Below, in pieces: positions 33,190-40,753 of a DNA stretch of 64,000 bases. Where the stretch lies: contig NZ_JAUKWQ010000002.1 in the NCBI RefSeq assembly GCF_030504645.1, positions 496,001-560,000 on the forward strand, given 5' to 3'. The notes under the pieces are model-generated. The model made no database searches. It had not been told where the DNA came from and saw only the letters and a program-made list of their open reading frames with translations. Position 1 is the stretch's first letter, and every line of letters begins with the position of its first letter. The translations under genes were made by a program, and so were the position numbers. This DNA is from Rhizobium oryzicola (GTDB lineage: Bacteria; Pseudomonadota; Alphaproteobacteria; Rhizobiales; Rhizobiaceae).

Positions 33190-33232
33190 ATGTTACCCAT
33201 TATGGGGAATATTGCAACCCCAAAATGGGGAA
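33190..33232 (-). promoter_or_regulatory. PL-like promoter with two operator sites (OL)
   Basis: On the minus strand, -35 TTGCAA (33217-33212) and -10 TAACAT (33195-33190) are 16 bases apart. Two palindromic operators overlap it: CCCATTATGGGG at 33196-33207, between the two elements, and CCCCAAAATGGGG at 33218-33230, just upstream of -35. It faces the left operon. The arrangement is repeated at the cI-cro divide. Confidence 0.75.
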
Positions 33233-33257
33233 GTTTTTTAAGGCGAGCTCGTTGCGT

Positions 33258-33830
33258 TCAACCCTGTTCGAGAAGTTCAAGCAGATTGCGGATTTCAGAG
33301 CACGTCTTTTCGCGCCCGAGCGCCTCAGATTTATCTCGGAAATTTGTCGTTGCTAGCGTTTCAAACTCGGCTCGAATTTCATGCGGCGCTTCAGGAATCA
33401 GCTTTACAAGACTTGTCGCGGCTTTCCCCTTCAATGGGAGGCCGCACATCTGTCCTTCACGCACCAGCGCCAGTGCATAGATCGCCTTTTGCCTATCTGC
33501 GCTTGTAGGTGGCTTCGGTTTTTGAGTATTGGGCGCGGCAGCTGGCTGCGCAACTGATTGTCGCCAGCCCTGGGCTCGCATGCATGTTTCAAAAACGTTT
33601 GCGGATCGGACCGCGTTGTCTAAAGAATTGACGATTTGAACCGTGTTTACATAAGTTGGCGTGCCAAAAGCCACTACGGATCGCTCAGAAGATTGTGCAA
33701 GGAGTTGGCACTTTGCCTTTGCCACCTCAAAGTTCTCAGGGTTTTGAGACAGTGGCTCATAGGTCGCACTAGTTTGGCAGCTAGCCAAGGATATGCCTAA
33801 CACCACTATCGTCGCCGCTCTTTTTGCCAT
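33258..33830 (-). CDS. Prophage lipoprotein, 190 residues
   Basis: A bacterial lipoprotein signal is visible: MAKRAATIVVLGISLASC, with the lipobox LASC and lipidated Cys at residue 18. The mature part has four further Cys and a Pro/Gln-rich linker. AGGGGGA precedes the ATG at 33830. It lies between OL and cI on the repressor strand, so it may be expressed in the lysogen. By analogy with lipoproteins of other temperate phages it could block superinfection at the cell surface; this is inference. Confidence 0.75.
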   Translation of the reverse strand: MAKRAATIVVLGISLASCQTSATYEPLSQNPENFEVAKAKCQLLAQSSERSVVAFGTPTYVNTVQIVNSLDNAVRSANVFETCMRAQGWRQSVAQPAAAPNTQKPKPPTSADRQKAIYALALVREGQMCGLPLKGKAATSLVKLIPEAPHEIRAEFETLATTNFRDKSEALGREKTCSEIRNLLELLEQG

Positions 33831-33921
33831 CGCGCTAATCCCCCTGCCGCAACCTAAAGCAGAAAACTTGTACAATTGGCATGGGTTAGCGCAAGAGTGG
33901 AGGGAAGCTTAACCGGTTAAA

Positions 33922-34557
33922 TTACCGTCTCAATTGAAGATTTCCTTGTATTCCGCCTTGTTGCGCCACGTGCTTTAGGGCTGAGCGAGGCAATACAGCA
34001 AAAATTTCGCCTATCCAATCGAGTTGAACATTCTCAATAGGGGCAGCATTCCACGAGATCAAGTTTACCCCCGAAGAACCCTTTGTGATCGTCTTGATAA
34101 AGCGTCTACCATCCGCCGTCCTGACTGCTGCTTCCTCGCCGTAAAATGCTGACAAGGGACGCTTTTGCTCACGGTAAACGATCACAACAGATCTATCTTT
34201 GAAGACGGGCAACATGGAATCACCCCGTACCTCGAATGCGACCATGTCGTCGGGCAGCGGAAATGGAACCTCAATTTGATCCAGACCTTCCGGGGGCGTC
34301 TGCTCGTATTCGGGCATTATTTCCGCCCCAGCTCCGATGTATCCCATGATCGGCACTGTTTCTCGATCCGCATCTTCCAATATTTCGGCTGGCCTTACCT
34401 GAAAGGCGCGAGCTGCCAATTCAATGTAATCTGAGGTAAGCCGCCGCTCCCCACGCTCAAGTTTGATGAACTGACCGCGTGAAACACCCATAGCGTCGGC
34501 GGCCTGTTCGTGCGTCCATCCGGCCGCTGTGCGAAGTTGTTTTAGTTTGTTTCCCAT
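33922..34557 (-). CDS. CI/LexA-type phage repressor
   Basis: The 211 residues consist of an HTH_3 domain (residues 3-58; EQAADAMGVSRGQFIKLERG) and an S24 self-cleavage domain. Ser114 (VRGDSMLPVF) and Lys155 (RRFIKTI) form the dyad, and Ala76-Gly77 in GYIGAGAEI is the likely cleavage bond, so the prophage should be inducible by RecA. The ATG at 34557 has no ribosome binding site, and a -10-like AATTAT lies just upstream, which fits a leaderless or very short-leader mRNA as for lambda PRM. In-frame ATGs at 34587 and 34614 are alternatives. Confidence 0.9.
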   Translation of the reverse strand: MGNKLKQLRTAAGWTHEQAADAMGVSRGQFIKLERGERRLTSDYIELAARAFQVRPAEILEDADRETVPIMGYIGAGAEIMPEYEQTPPEGLDQIEVPFPLPDDMVAFEVRGDSMLPVFKDRSVVIVYREQKRPLSAFYGEEAAVRTADGRRFIKTITKGSSGVNLISWNAAPIENVQLDWIGEIFAVLPRSALKHVAQQGGIQGNLQLRR

Positions 34558-34637
34558 AGTGGGGAAATAATTCACAGGGCCGCTCATCTGTCGCGCCCCA
34601 TTTTGGGGTTGCAAGACTTCCCCATTATGGGTAAGTT
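34553..34637. promoter_or_regulatory. OR region with three operators and the PR-like promoter
   Basis: Three palindromes lie between cI and the Cro-like gene: CCCATAGTGGGG at 34553-34564 (covering the cI start codon), CCCCATTTTGGGG at 34596-34608 and CCCCATTATGGG at 34620-34631. On the plus strand -35 TTGCAA (34609-34614) and -10 TAAGTT (34632-34637) are 17 bases apart. Repressor at the outer site next to cI would shut off its own gene, like lambda OR3. Confidence 0.75.
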
Positions 34638-34643
34638 TTCCGC

Positions 34644-34850
34644 ATGCAGCTGAACCACTACATGACCATCAACGCAATTAGCGATGAAGATTTTGCTGAG
34701 TTGATCGGCGGTGTTTCTGCGTCTGGCGTTAAGAAGTGGCGGTACCGAGAGAGGGTTCCTCGGCCGGAACAGATGCGCCGGATCGCAGAGGTGACGAGAT
34801 CTGCAGTCTGCCCGAACGACTTCATTCTGGTTAGGGAGGCCGCTGAATGA
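34644..34850 (+). CDS. Cro-like regulator
   Basis: These 68 residues include a helix-turn-helix with the Cro/YdaS pattern: ISDEDFAELIGGVSASGVKK, then WRYRERVPRPEQMRRIAEVT. It is divergent from the repressor and directly follows the PR-like promoter. The expected transcription start is at or next to the ATG, so the message may be leaderless; an ATG at 34662 is an alternative start. Confidence 0.82.
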   Translation: MQLNHYMTINAISDEDFAELIGGVSASGVKKWRYRERVPRPEQMRRIAEVTRSAVCPNDFILVREAAE

Positions 34851-34916
34851 TGCGCCTCCGCTTCGATGTTCCCAGCGCGGGATTTTCCCTATTTCCCCGC
34901 GCCACCTGCCAGCCGG

Positions 34917-34937
34917 TCCTCGGGTCCAGCCCGAGGA
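34917..34937. repeat. Rhizobial palindromic element inside the prophage
   Basis: TCCTCGGG at 34917-34924 pairs with CCCGAGGA at 34930-34937 around a five-base loop, with GGATGAC following, as in the chromosomal copies near 17411 and 17469. Confidence 0.65.
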
Positions 34938-35215
34938 TGACCTCGCCAAATAGAGGATCGGCTGGCTTTTCTTTTCCCCTGCGCGCATCGGCTTTCCTCC
35001 TCCTCTGCGGCCGTCGCGCACGCCCCGGCGTTGTCCTCCTCCCACGGCGCCGGGGCACCCCCCTTCACCTATCGCGGCTGGCGGACTGCCTTCTGGCTGC
35101 CGCGAGGCGCCGCCGGTTAACGATTGGAGCCGGCGGCGCTCCCGTTCCTGATGTGCCTGAATGTGCATGCGGGCCTCCATGAGCTGATGGCCTGATTACT
35201 CGCATCCCCTGCTTC

Positions 35216-35258
35216 TTCCCAACACGGGAAAACCTGAGCCGCTTTCCCTGCTCGGGAA
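35216..35258 (+). promoter_or_regulatory. Two TTCCC-N5-GGGAA palindromes upstream of the early right operon
   Basis: Identical 5-base half-sites form two 15-bp palindromes at 35216-35230 and 35244-35258, with centres 28 bases apart. The second ends 17 bases before the GGAGGT of the next gene. They resemble the TTCCC/GGGAA ends of the OR site at 34551-34566 but have a different spacer, so they may bind another regulator. Confidence 0.55.
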
Positions 35259-35287
35259 CGTCTTTTTGCTTTCTGGAGGTAACCGCA

Positions 35288-35779
35288 ATGAGTGCATTGC
35301 TTTTTCGGTTGAAGGCGGCGCAGCGCGATCTGATTGAGCGCTGCGGCGGCATCATGCGCGTGGTGGAGAAATCCGGCTATTCCAAGAGCGAGGTTGGCCG
35401 GTGGAACAATGCCGGTGAGCCGGACCTGATGCCGCTTTCCGCGATTGTGACGCTGGAGGCAGATTGCGGCCTGCCGTTGGTGACCTGCGTGCTGGCGGAA
35501 GCCAATGGCCGGCGGCTGACGGACCCGGAAGAGGAGCGGCGCGCCGAAAGCTGCGTGATCGCGCGCCATGCCGATGTGATGCGCAACGCGGCGGAACTGG
35601 CGCAATCTGTTGCTCTTGCCATCGCGGACGGCCAGGTGACCCCCGCTGAAGCGTCCGGCGTGGACCGGATGGCGAGTGCGCTGGAGAAATCGGTCTCGGA
35701 TCTTCGTGCTGCGGCGGCGGCGATCAAGGCGCGCGGCGGCGACAAGGCCCAGCTGCATGTTGTGGGCGGGGAGGGCTGA
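35288..35779 (+). CDS. Early phage protein with a helix-turn-helix-like N-terminus, 163 residues
   Basis: GGAGGT lies seven bases before the ATG at 35288. Residues 10-60 (CGGIMRVVEKSGYSKSEVGR, then WNNAGEPDLMPLSAIVTLEA) look like a DNA-binding domain of the type found in phage CII-like regulators. The rest is helical with an Ala-rich C-terminus. It is the first gene of the right early operon, downstream of two palindromes. Function is inferred only from this pattern. Confidence 0.65.
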   Translation: MSALLFRLKAAQRDLIERCGGIMRVVEKSGYSKSEVGRWNNAGEPDLMPLSAIVTLEADCGLPLVTCVLAEANGRRLTDPEEERRAESCVIARHADVMRNAAELAQSVALAIADGQVTPAEASGVDRMASALEKSVSDLRAAAAAIKARGGDKAQLHVVGGEG

Positions 35780-35782
35780 GCC

Positions 35783-36280
35783 ATGGGCTTTACCAAACTT
35801 TCCCCACCAGAAAAGGCGAAAACCGGCTGCCTGAAGATCTTTACTGCCCAGTGGGGGGGGCGCAATGCGCAAATGCGCATAGCCATCTCCATTCCCGGTG
35901 CCCTCTACACCATCGCCTTCGGGGCGGCGGAAAAGCTGGATCTCTTTCTGGGCGACGGATCAGATCTCGGCAAGCTGATGCTGAAGCCTGCGGAAGGCGA
36001 TGGCGGCTTCAAGGTGAAGATGCTGAAGAACACCTTCATCGTGACGCTTCCGGTGACCGAGGATATACCGCAGATCAGTCTGAAATACGATAATCCCGAC
36101 CATCGCACCCGCGCGGGCGAAAGCCTGGTGATCGATCTACCGGAATGGGCCTTTGTGAAAGGCAAGTGGCGAGAGATCCAGAAGGCGCGCGCCACGGCAA
36201 GTGCGCAAAATAGCGCACAGGCGGCGGCCAACCCGACCACACGCAAGGATGCGCTTGCGCGCATCGGCAACTTGAAGTGA
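35783..36280 (+). CDS. Hypothetical phage protein, 165 residues
   Basis: No family was recognised. The first 125 residues are beta-rich (MRIAISIPGALYTIAFGAAE; FKVKMLKNTFIVTLP), and the C-terminus is helical with a conserved-looking ARIGNLK end. An eight-G run at 35853-35860 encodes WGGR and could be a slippage site. The start is three bases after the preceding stop. Confidence 0.65.
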   Translation: MGFTKLSPPEKAKTGCLKIFTAQWGGRNAQMRIAISIPGALYTIAFGAAEKLDLFLGDGSDLGKLMLKPAEGDGGFKVKMLKNTFIVTLPVTEDIPQISLKYDNPDHRTRAGESLVIDLPEWAFVKGKWREIQKARATASAQNSAQAAANPTTRKDALARIGNLK

Positions 36281-36287
36281 CGGGCCA

Positions 36288-36488
36288 ATGACAGAGGATC
36301 GCCCGCTCACAGGCCGCATCGTTTTTGATTTCGATCCACCGGCAATGGCTATGACGCTGGACATGATGCTGCGGCGCATTGTTGCGCCGGAGGATCACGC
36401 GGCTTTGCTTGCCGTGGAATGCGGCATGGACCGGCGCGCGGCGGAGCGCCTGCAGCGTGTGCCGCGTGGCCAGCCGGTGCAGCCATGA
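36288..36488 (+). CDS. Hypothetical phage protein, 66 residues
   Basis: No family was recognised. The product is helical in its second half (HAALLAVECGMDRRAAERLQ) with one Cys. The ATG at 36288 is seven bases after the previous stop, and the TGA overlaps the next ATG (ATGA). Confidence 0.6.
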   Translation: MTEDRPLTGRIVFDFDPPAMAMTLDMMLRRIVAPEDHAALLAVECGMDRRAAERLQRVPRGQPVQP

Positions 36489-36697
36489 GCAAACGCCGCG
36501 CCGCCTTTCTTTCCAGCCGGACGCACTGCCCGCAATGCGGGCGGGCGCGTGTTCTGCCGATGGAAGGGGACGCGGCGCATTTCGAATGCGGAATGGTGGT
36601 GGAGCTGAATGCGGGAAGCTTTGCCGTGGTGGTGCCGTGCCGGCGGCCATCCGAGATCTCCATTCGCCACTGGAACCAGCAGACAGAAAAGGAATGA
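36485..36697 (+). CDS. Small zinc-knuckle phage protein, possibly Lar-like
   Basis: The 70 residues begin with a basic tail and a CPQCGRARVL knuckle, then FECG, VPCRR and a final IRHWNQQ. Phage restriction-alleviation (Lar) proteins share paired CxxC knuckles and a terminal W-N-x-R/Q, so a Lar-like function is possible. The second knuckle is degenerate here. The ATG overlaps the preceding stop. Its position near two DNA methyltransferases fits an anti-restriction cluster, but this is inference. Confidence 0.55.
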   Translation: MSKRRAAFLSSRTHCPQCGRARVLPMEGDAAHFECGMVVELNAGSFAVVVPCRRPSEISIRHWNQQTEKE

Positions 36698-36701
36698 GCG
36701 G

Positions 36702-36899
36702 ATGGTTCGCCAGGTGGGGGCCAACAGGGATTTGATGCGCCGTCAGCGGATCAGCGCGCAAGCGCTGGAGCTGTGGCGCGCAGGCGATATGAGCACATTT
36801 TGCATCGCCCGCGAACTGGAAACGGATGAGCGCGAGATCTGCCATATCCTTGAAGAGGCAGAGGGCCGCGCCACCAAATTTGAAGAGGGGCGGGTGTGA
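36702..36899 (+). CDS. Small phage DNA-binding-like protein, 65 residues
   Basis: The product contains [20 protein letters not shown] followed by [17 protein letters not shown], which has the length and pattern of a helix-turn-helix of the resolvase/homeodomain type. The ATG at 36702 follows GGAATGAGCGG. The stop overlaps the start of the GapR homologue (TGATG). Confidence 0.6.
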   Translation: MVRQVGANRDLMRRQRISAQALELWRAGDMSTFCIARELETDEREICHILEEAEGRATKFEEGRV

Positions 36900-37240
36900 T
36901 GGCTGATGATTTTGACCCTTTCGCCATTGCTGGCGCTGGCCGATCAGCGGAAGCAGACCGCAAAACAGGTCGCGCGATCGGCGATTCAGGACCGTCTGCG
37001 AATTTGGCGCGTGATCAGCTGCGGGACTTTGTCGAGCGCATCGAGCGGCTGGAGAAAGAGAAGCAGGAAATCGCCGATTTCATCAAGGATGTCTATGGCG
37101 AGGCCAAGGCGTCCGGCTTCGACCCGAAAATCCTGAAGCGGGTGATCGCCATCCGGAAGAAGGATCTGGCTGAGTGGCAGAAGGAAGACGCCGTTCTCGA
37201 TACCTATCTGTCGGCGCTGGGGATGGTGGCCGATGCCTGA
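36899..37240 (+). CDS. GapR (DUF2312) family DNA-binding protein
   Basis: The 113 residues have a disordered N-terminus of about 35 residues and then the DUF2312 domain: [40 protein letters not shown] and VIAIRKKD. GapR of Caulobacter encircles overtwisted DNA and helps replication. Phage copies are known, and this one may help phage DNA replication or coat the host nucleoid. The start is the ATG at 36899; a GTG one codon earlier is possible. The 3' end overlaps the methyltransferase gene by eight bases. Confidence 0.85.
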   Translation: MADDFDPFAIAGAGRSAEADRKTGRAIGDSGPSANLARDQLRDFVERIERLEKEKQEIADFIKDVYGEAKASGFDPKILKRVIAIRKKDLAEWQKEDAVLDTYLSALGMVADA

Positions 37241-38645
37241 TCCCAAAAAACCGTTCAGCATTCCCGGCCCGAACCAGCTTGCGGTCATTCGCGCCGCCGT
37301 AAAAGATGGGCGGTTTGAAGAGGTGACGCAACCCAGTGATCGCAAGGCCGCTCTGAAGGCCAACAGCCTGGGCTTCCTGGATCGCGACAGGAAATCGGCG
37401 TCCATCTGGTACCCCACCGACAAGGCGCGCGCGCTGCTGACCTGGCTGGAAAGCGAAACGCCTGCGGGTGAGGGGAATCAGCCTGCGCCATACCAGCTTT
37501 TGCCGCCGCTTTCGCCGGAAGATTATGCAGCCCTTGAAGCCGACATCATTGCGCGCGGCGTACTGGTGCCGGTGGAATATGACGAGGCAGGCAATATTCT
37601 CGATGGGCACCACCGGGTGCAGATTTGCGAAAGCCTTGGCCTTGTCGATTGGCCGCGCTTCGTCCGCAAGGGCCTGTCGGAAGAGGAGAAGCGGGCGCAT
37701 GCGCGGGCGCTGAACCTCAACCGCCGCCATCTCAGCAGCGCGCAGAAGCGCGAGATCATCGAAGAGCAGCTGAAGGAAACGCCCTCGATCTCTTCCCGCG
37801 CCATTGCGGCGCGCATGGGTGTTGATCACAAGACGGTTTCGGCGGTGCGCAGCTCGCTCGTTTCGAATGGGGAAATTCCCCAGTTGGAAAAAACGGAAGG
37901 CCGTGATGGCAGGATGCGTCCGGCAAAGCCAATGCGCACAATGTTTCTGCCTGACCGCGCCAATGTTAAAGAGCTGAAGGTGGTCGCGAAGCAGATCCGC
38001 GACAGGGAACGCGAGGTCAGTCGCTCCGTTCGCACGGGGCTGATCAACGCCATTGCCGAGCAGGGCAAGGTGGTGGCGGGTCAGATGCCGCGCGCTGCCT
38101 TTGCCGTGGGGTATGCAGATCCGCCATGGCAGCAGGAAGCGTGGAGCGACGAGACGGGACAGGATCGCGGCCTGATGTATCCCGCCATGCCGCTCGACGA
38201 GATCATGGCGCTCTGCGCTGGCGATCGCTCTCCGTTCACGGCGGATGCGATCCTCTATCTCTGGGTGACCACCAACCGGCTGGATGACGGCCTTGCCGTT
38301 TTGAAGACCTGGGGCTTCGACTACGTGTCTGCCATCACCTGGGACAAGGTGAATATCGGCATGGGCCGTTGGGTGCGCGACCGCACGGAACATCTGCTGA
38401 TCGGCAAGCGCGGCAATTTTCCGGGCCTGATCCCCGGCACGCAGCCGGAAAGTATTTATGCGGAGCCCAAGACCGCGCACAGCCGCAAGCCGGTGTGGTT
38501 TGCCGAACAGATCGAGCGGCTGTTTCCCGACATGCGCAAGCTGGAGCTTTTCCAGCGACGCGAAAGCCTCAGCGAGGGCGATATCCGACGGAACGGGAAC
38601 TGGAGTTTCTGGGGTTTCGAGGCCTCGGAAGGAGAGGCAGCATGA
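37233..38645 (+). CDS. ParB-like / MT-A70 family adenine-N6 DNA methyltransferase
   Basis: The 470 residues fall into two parts. Residues 85-180 are ParB-like ([20 protein letters not shown], then [18 protein letters not shown]) and are followed by a helix-turn-helix ([20 protein letters not shown]). Residues 285-460 are an MT-A70 methyltransferase with DPPW at about residue 296, [20 protein letters not shown] and [11 protein letters not shown]. It should methylate adenine in DNA, probably at a site set by the N-terminal part. It is followed directly (ATGA) by a cytosine methyltransferase, so both modify phage DNA or protect it from restriction. Confidence 0.88.
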   Translation: MPDPKKPFSIPGPNQLAVIRAAVKDGRFEEVTQPSDRKAALKANSLGFLDRDRKSASIWYPTDKARALLTWLESETPAGEGNQPAPYQLLPPLSPEDYAALEADIIARGVLVPVEYDEAGNILDGHHRVQICESLGLVDWPRFVRKGLSEEEKRAHARALNLNRRHLSSAQKREIIEEQLKETPSISSRAIAARMGVDHKTVSAVRSSLVSNGEIPQLEKTEGRDGRMRPAKPMRTMFLPDRANVKELKVVAKQIRDREREVSRSVRTGLINAIAEQGKVVAGQMPRAAFAVGYADPPWQQEAWSDETGQDRGLMYPAMPLDEIMALCAGDRSPFTADAILYLWVTTNRLDDGLAVLKTWGFDYVSAITWDKVNIGMGRWVRDRTEHLLIGKRGNFPGLIPGTQPESIYAEPKTAHSRKPVWFAEQIERLFPDMRKLELFQRRESLSEGDIRRNGNWSFWGFEASEGEAA

Positions 38646-40753
38646 ACGTGTTTGCGGGGACATTGTTCGGGGATGCCAGCACCTCCGATCTGCTGCAACA
38701 ATATGGGCGTCTGCCGCCACTGATCGTGGACAGTTTTGCGGGTGGCGGTGGCGCATCAACTGGTATCGAGATGGCACTGGGTCGGCCTCCCGATATCGCC
38801 ATCAACCACAATCCGGCGGCGCTGGCGCTGCATGCCGCGAACCATCCGCAGACGCTGCACCTTTCGGAAAACGTCTACCATGTCGATCCGCTGGATTACA
38901 TGCGCGGGCGGCATATCGGGCTCATGCATTTCAGCCCGGACTGCAAGCACTTCTCAAAGGCAAAGGGCGGCAAGCCGGTGGAGCGCAACATTCGCGACCT
39001 AGCCTGGATCATTCCCGGCTGGATCGAGCGTATCCAGAGGAGCGGCGGCAAGGTGGATGTCGTCACCATGGAGAACGTCGAGGAATGGAAGGATTGGGGA
39101 CCGCTTGTCGAGACGGACAAGGGGCTGATGCCCTGTCCGGCGCGGCGCGGCCAGACCTTCAAGGCATGGTGCAAGGCGATCCGCAAGCTTGGCGGCAAGA
39201 TCGAATGGCGGGAGCTGCGTGCCTGCGATTACGGCGCACCGACGATCCGCAAGCGGCTGTTCCTCGTCATCCGGTTCGATGGTCAGCCGATTGAATGGCC
39301 GGAACCGACACATGGCGATCCAAAGAGCGAGGATGTGCTCGCCGGCCGCAAGCTGCCATGGCGCACCGCGGCGGAAATCATCGACTGGTCTCTGTCATGC
39401 CCGTCGATCTTTGACACGTCAGAGCAGATCATGGCGAAGCACGGGCTTCGTGCCATTCGTCCGTTGGCAGACAATACCATGGCCCGCGTGGCGCGCGGCA
39501 TGAAGCGCTACGTTCTGGATGCGGAACGTCCATTTATCGTAAACCTGACCCACGGCGGGCCGGAAGAGGATGCGGCGCAGCCGTTCCATACTATTACAGG
39601 CGCGAATCGTGGCGAGAAGGCCGTTATCTCGCCCTCCATCACGAGGTTCAATAGCGGCGCAACCGGTTCCGATCTGCGCGAGCCCATGTCGACCATAACG
39701 GCCAACAGCTACATCCAGCGTTCTGGCGGCGCCGCACCTTTGGGCATGATCGCGCCCGAACTGATGAGCATGAAGGGGACATCCCGGCGTATTCGCGCAT
39801 GCGACGAACCCCACCCGGCCATTCTGGCGGAAGGCAATCATTCGGCGCTGATCGCTCCCGTTCTGACCTATGCGCAGCAGGGCGGTAATTGCAGGACGGT
39901 CGAAGAGCCGCATCACACGATCACTGCCAGCCAGAAAGACCAGAACGCAGTCATCATTCCAACGCTGGTCGGTTGCGGTGGCAGGGCAGGGCAAAGCCGC
40001 CCGCGCGGCGGAAACGAGCCCATGGCGACGATCACGACAAAGGCTGACAGCTGTGTGGCCACAGCCTTCATTGCCCAGCAGAACAACGATAGCCGGCGCG
40101 TCGGTGGCGTCAATCCCGGGCGGCCTGCGGATGATCCGCTTTCGACCGTGACGGCAACAGGTGCACAGCAGGCACCAGTTGCTGCTTTCATCGCTCGCCA
40201 TTTCGGGGCTTCTGTCGGACATCGTGCCGATGATCCATCCGCCACCATCACGGCTGGCGTCAACAAATCGGCTCTCGTTGCTCCATACTTTCAGAAGTAT
40301 TTCGGCACTGGCGACGGCGCCCGTGAGGACGCCCCTGCCCATACGATCACCGTCAAGGACCGCTTCGGGCATGTCGAGGCGGCGCTCGATGCGCCACCCT
40401 TCACTCCGGACCAGGCGGACAGGGCGCGCGAGGTGGCGGACTTCATGCGGGCGCATGGCTTCTGGGACGAACGCGAGTTTGTGACGCTGGAAATGTCAGG
40501 CATCACCTTCGTGATCGTCGATATCGGCATGCGGATGCTGACACCACGCGAGCTTTACAACGCTCAAGGTTTCCCGCCGGATTACATCATTGATGGCGGT
40601 TGGGAAGGTGAGGGCGAAGACCGCCGCTGGCTAGAGTTTCCGAAGAATGTGCAGGTGTCCTGCGTCGGCAACAGCGTTTCACCGCCGCCCTACGCTGCGA
40701 TCGTGGCCGCGAACTGCCCGCACCTTGTGGTGCAGCGGGAGGCCGCTGAATGA
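38642..40753 (+). CDS. DNA cytosine-5 methyltransferase with repeated target region
   Basis: The 703 residues contain the C5 methyltransferase motifs in order: SFAGGGGASTG (I), SPDCKHFS with catalytic Cys101 (IV), ENVEEW (VI), YGAPTIRKRLF (VIII), LTPRELYNAQGFPPDYI (IX) and VGNSVSPP (X). Between VIII and IX lies a large region (about residues 315-570) with seven degenerate repeats centred on a T-I-T or T-V-T core (HTITG, STITAN, HTITAS, ATITTK, STVTAT, ATITAG, HTITVK). This occupies the place of the target recognition domain. It overlaps its neighbours by four bases on each side. Confidence 0.93.
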   Translation: MNVFAGTLFGDASTSDLLQQYGRLPPLIVDSFAGGGGASTGIEMALGRPPDIAINHNPAALALHAANHPQTLHLSENVYHVDPLDYMRGRHIGLMHFSPDCKHFSKAKGGKPVERNIRDLAWIIPGWIERIQRSGGKVDVVTMENVEEWKDWGPLVETDKGLMPCPARRGQTFKAWCKAIRKLGGKIEWRELRACDYGAPTIRKRLFLVIRFDGQPIEWPEPTHGDPKSEDVLAGRKLPWRTAAEIIDWSLSCPSIFDTSEQIMAKHGLRAIRPLADNTMARVARGMKRYVLDAERPFIVNLTHGGPEEDAAQPFHTITGANRGEKAVISPSITRFNSGATGSDLREPMSTITANSYIQRSGGAAPLGMIAPELMSMKGTSRRIRACDEPHPAILAEGNHSALIAPVLTYAQQGGNCRTVEEPHHTITASQKDQNAVIIPTLVGCGGRAGQSRPRGGNEPMATITTKADSCVATAFIAQQNNDSRRVGGVNPGRPADDPLSTVTATGAQQAPVAAFIARHFGASVGHRADDPSATITAGVNKSALVAPYFQKYFGTGDGAREDAPAHTITVKDRFGHVEAALDAPPFTPDQADRAREVADFMRAHGFWDEREFVTLEMSGITFVIVDIGMRMLTPRELYNAQGFPPDYIIDGGWEGEGEDRRWLEFPKNVQVSCVGNSVSPPPYAAIVAANCPHLVVQREAAE

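Larger units (their letters stand above)
34851..35287. other. Non-coding region between the Cro-like gene and the early right operon
   Basis: This 437-bp region has long open frames on both strands, but their translations are Arg/Pro-rich without conserved features. The minus frame reads VILGLDPRTG, which is the translated face of a rhizobial palindromic element. It holds that element (34917-34937) and two palindromes near 35216-35258 that probably control the next gene. Confidence 0.55.

Noticed and set aside
34847..35182. Plus-strand frame starting at the Cro-like stop
   Set aside because: Although the start overlaps the stop, the translation is Arg/Pro-rich and runs through a palindromic intergenic element, so it is treated as non-coding.
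37083..38777. 564-codon open frame on the minus strand
   Set aside because: It is antisense to the ParB/MT-A70 methyltransferase and has no protein-like features.
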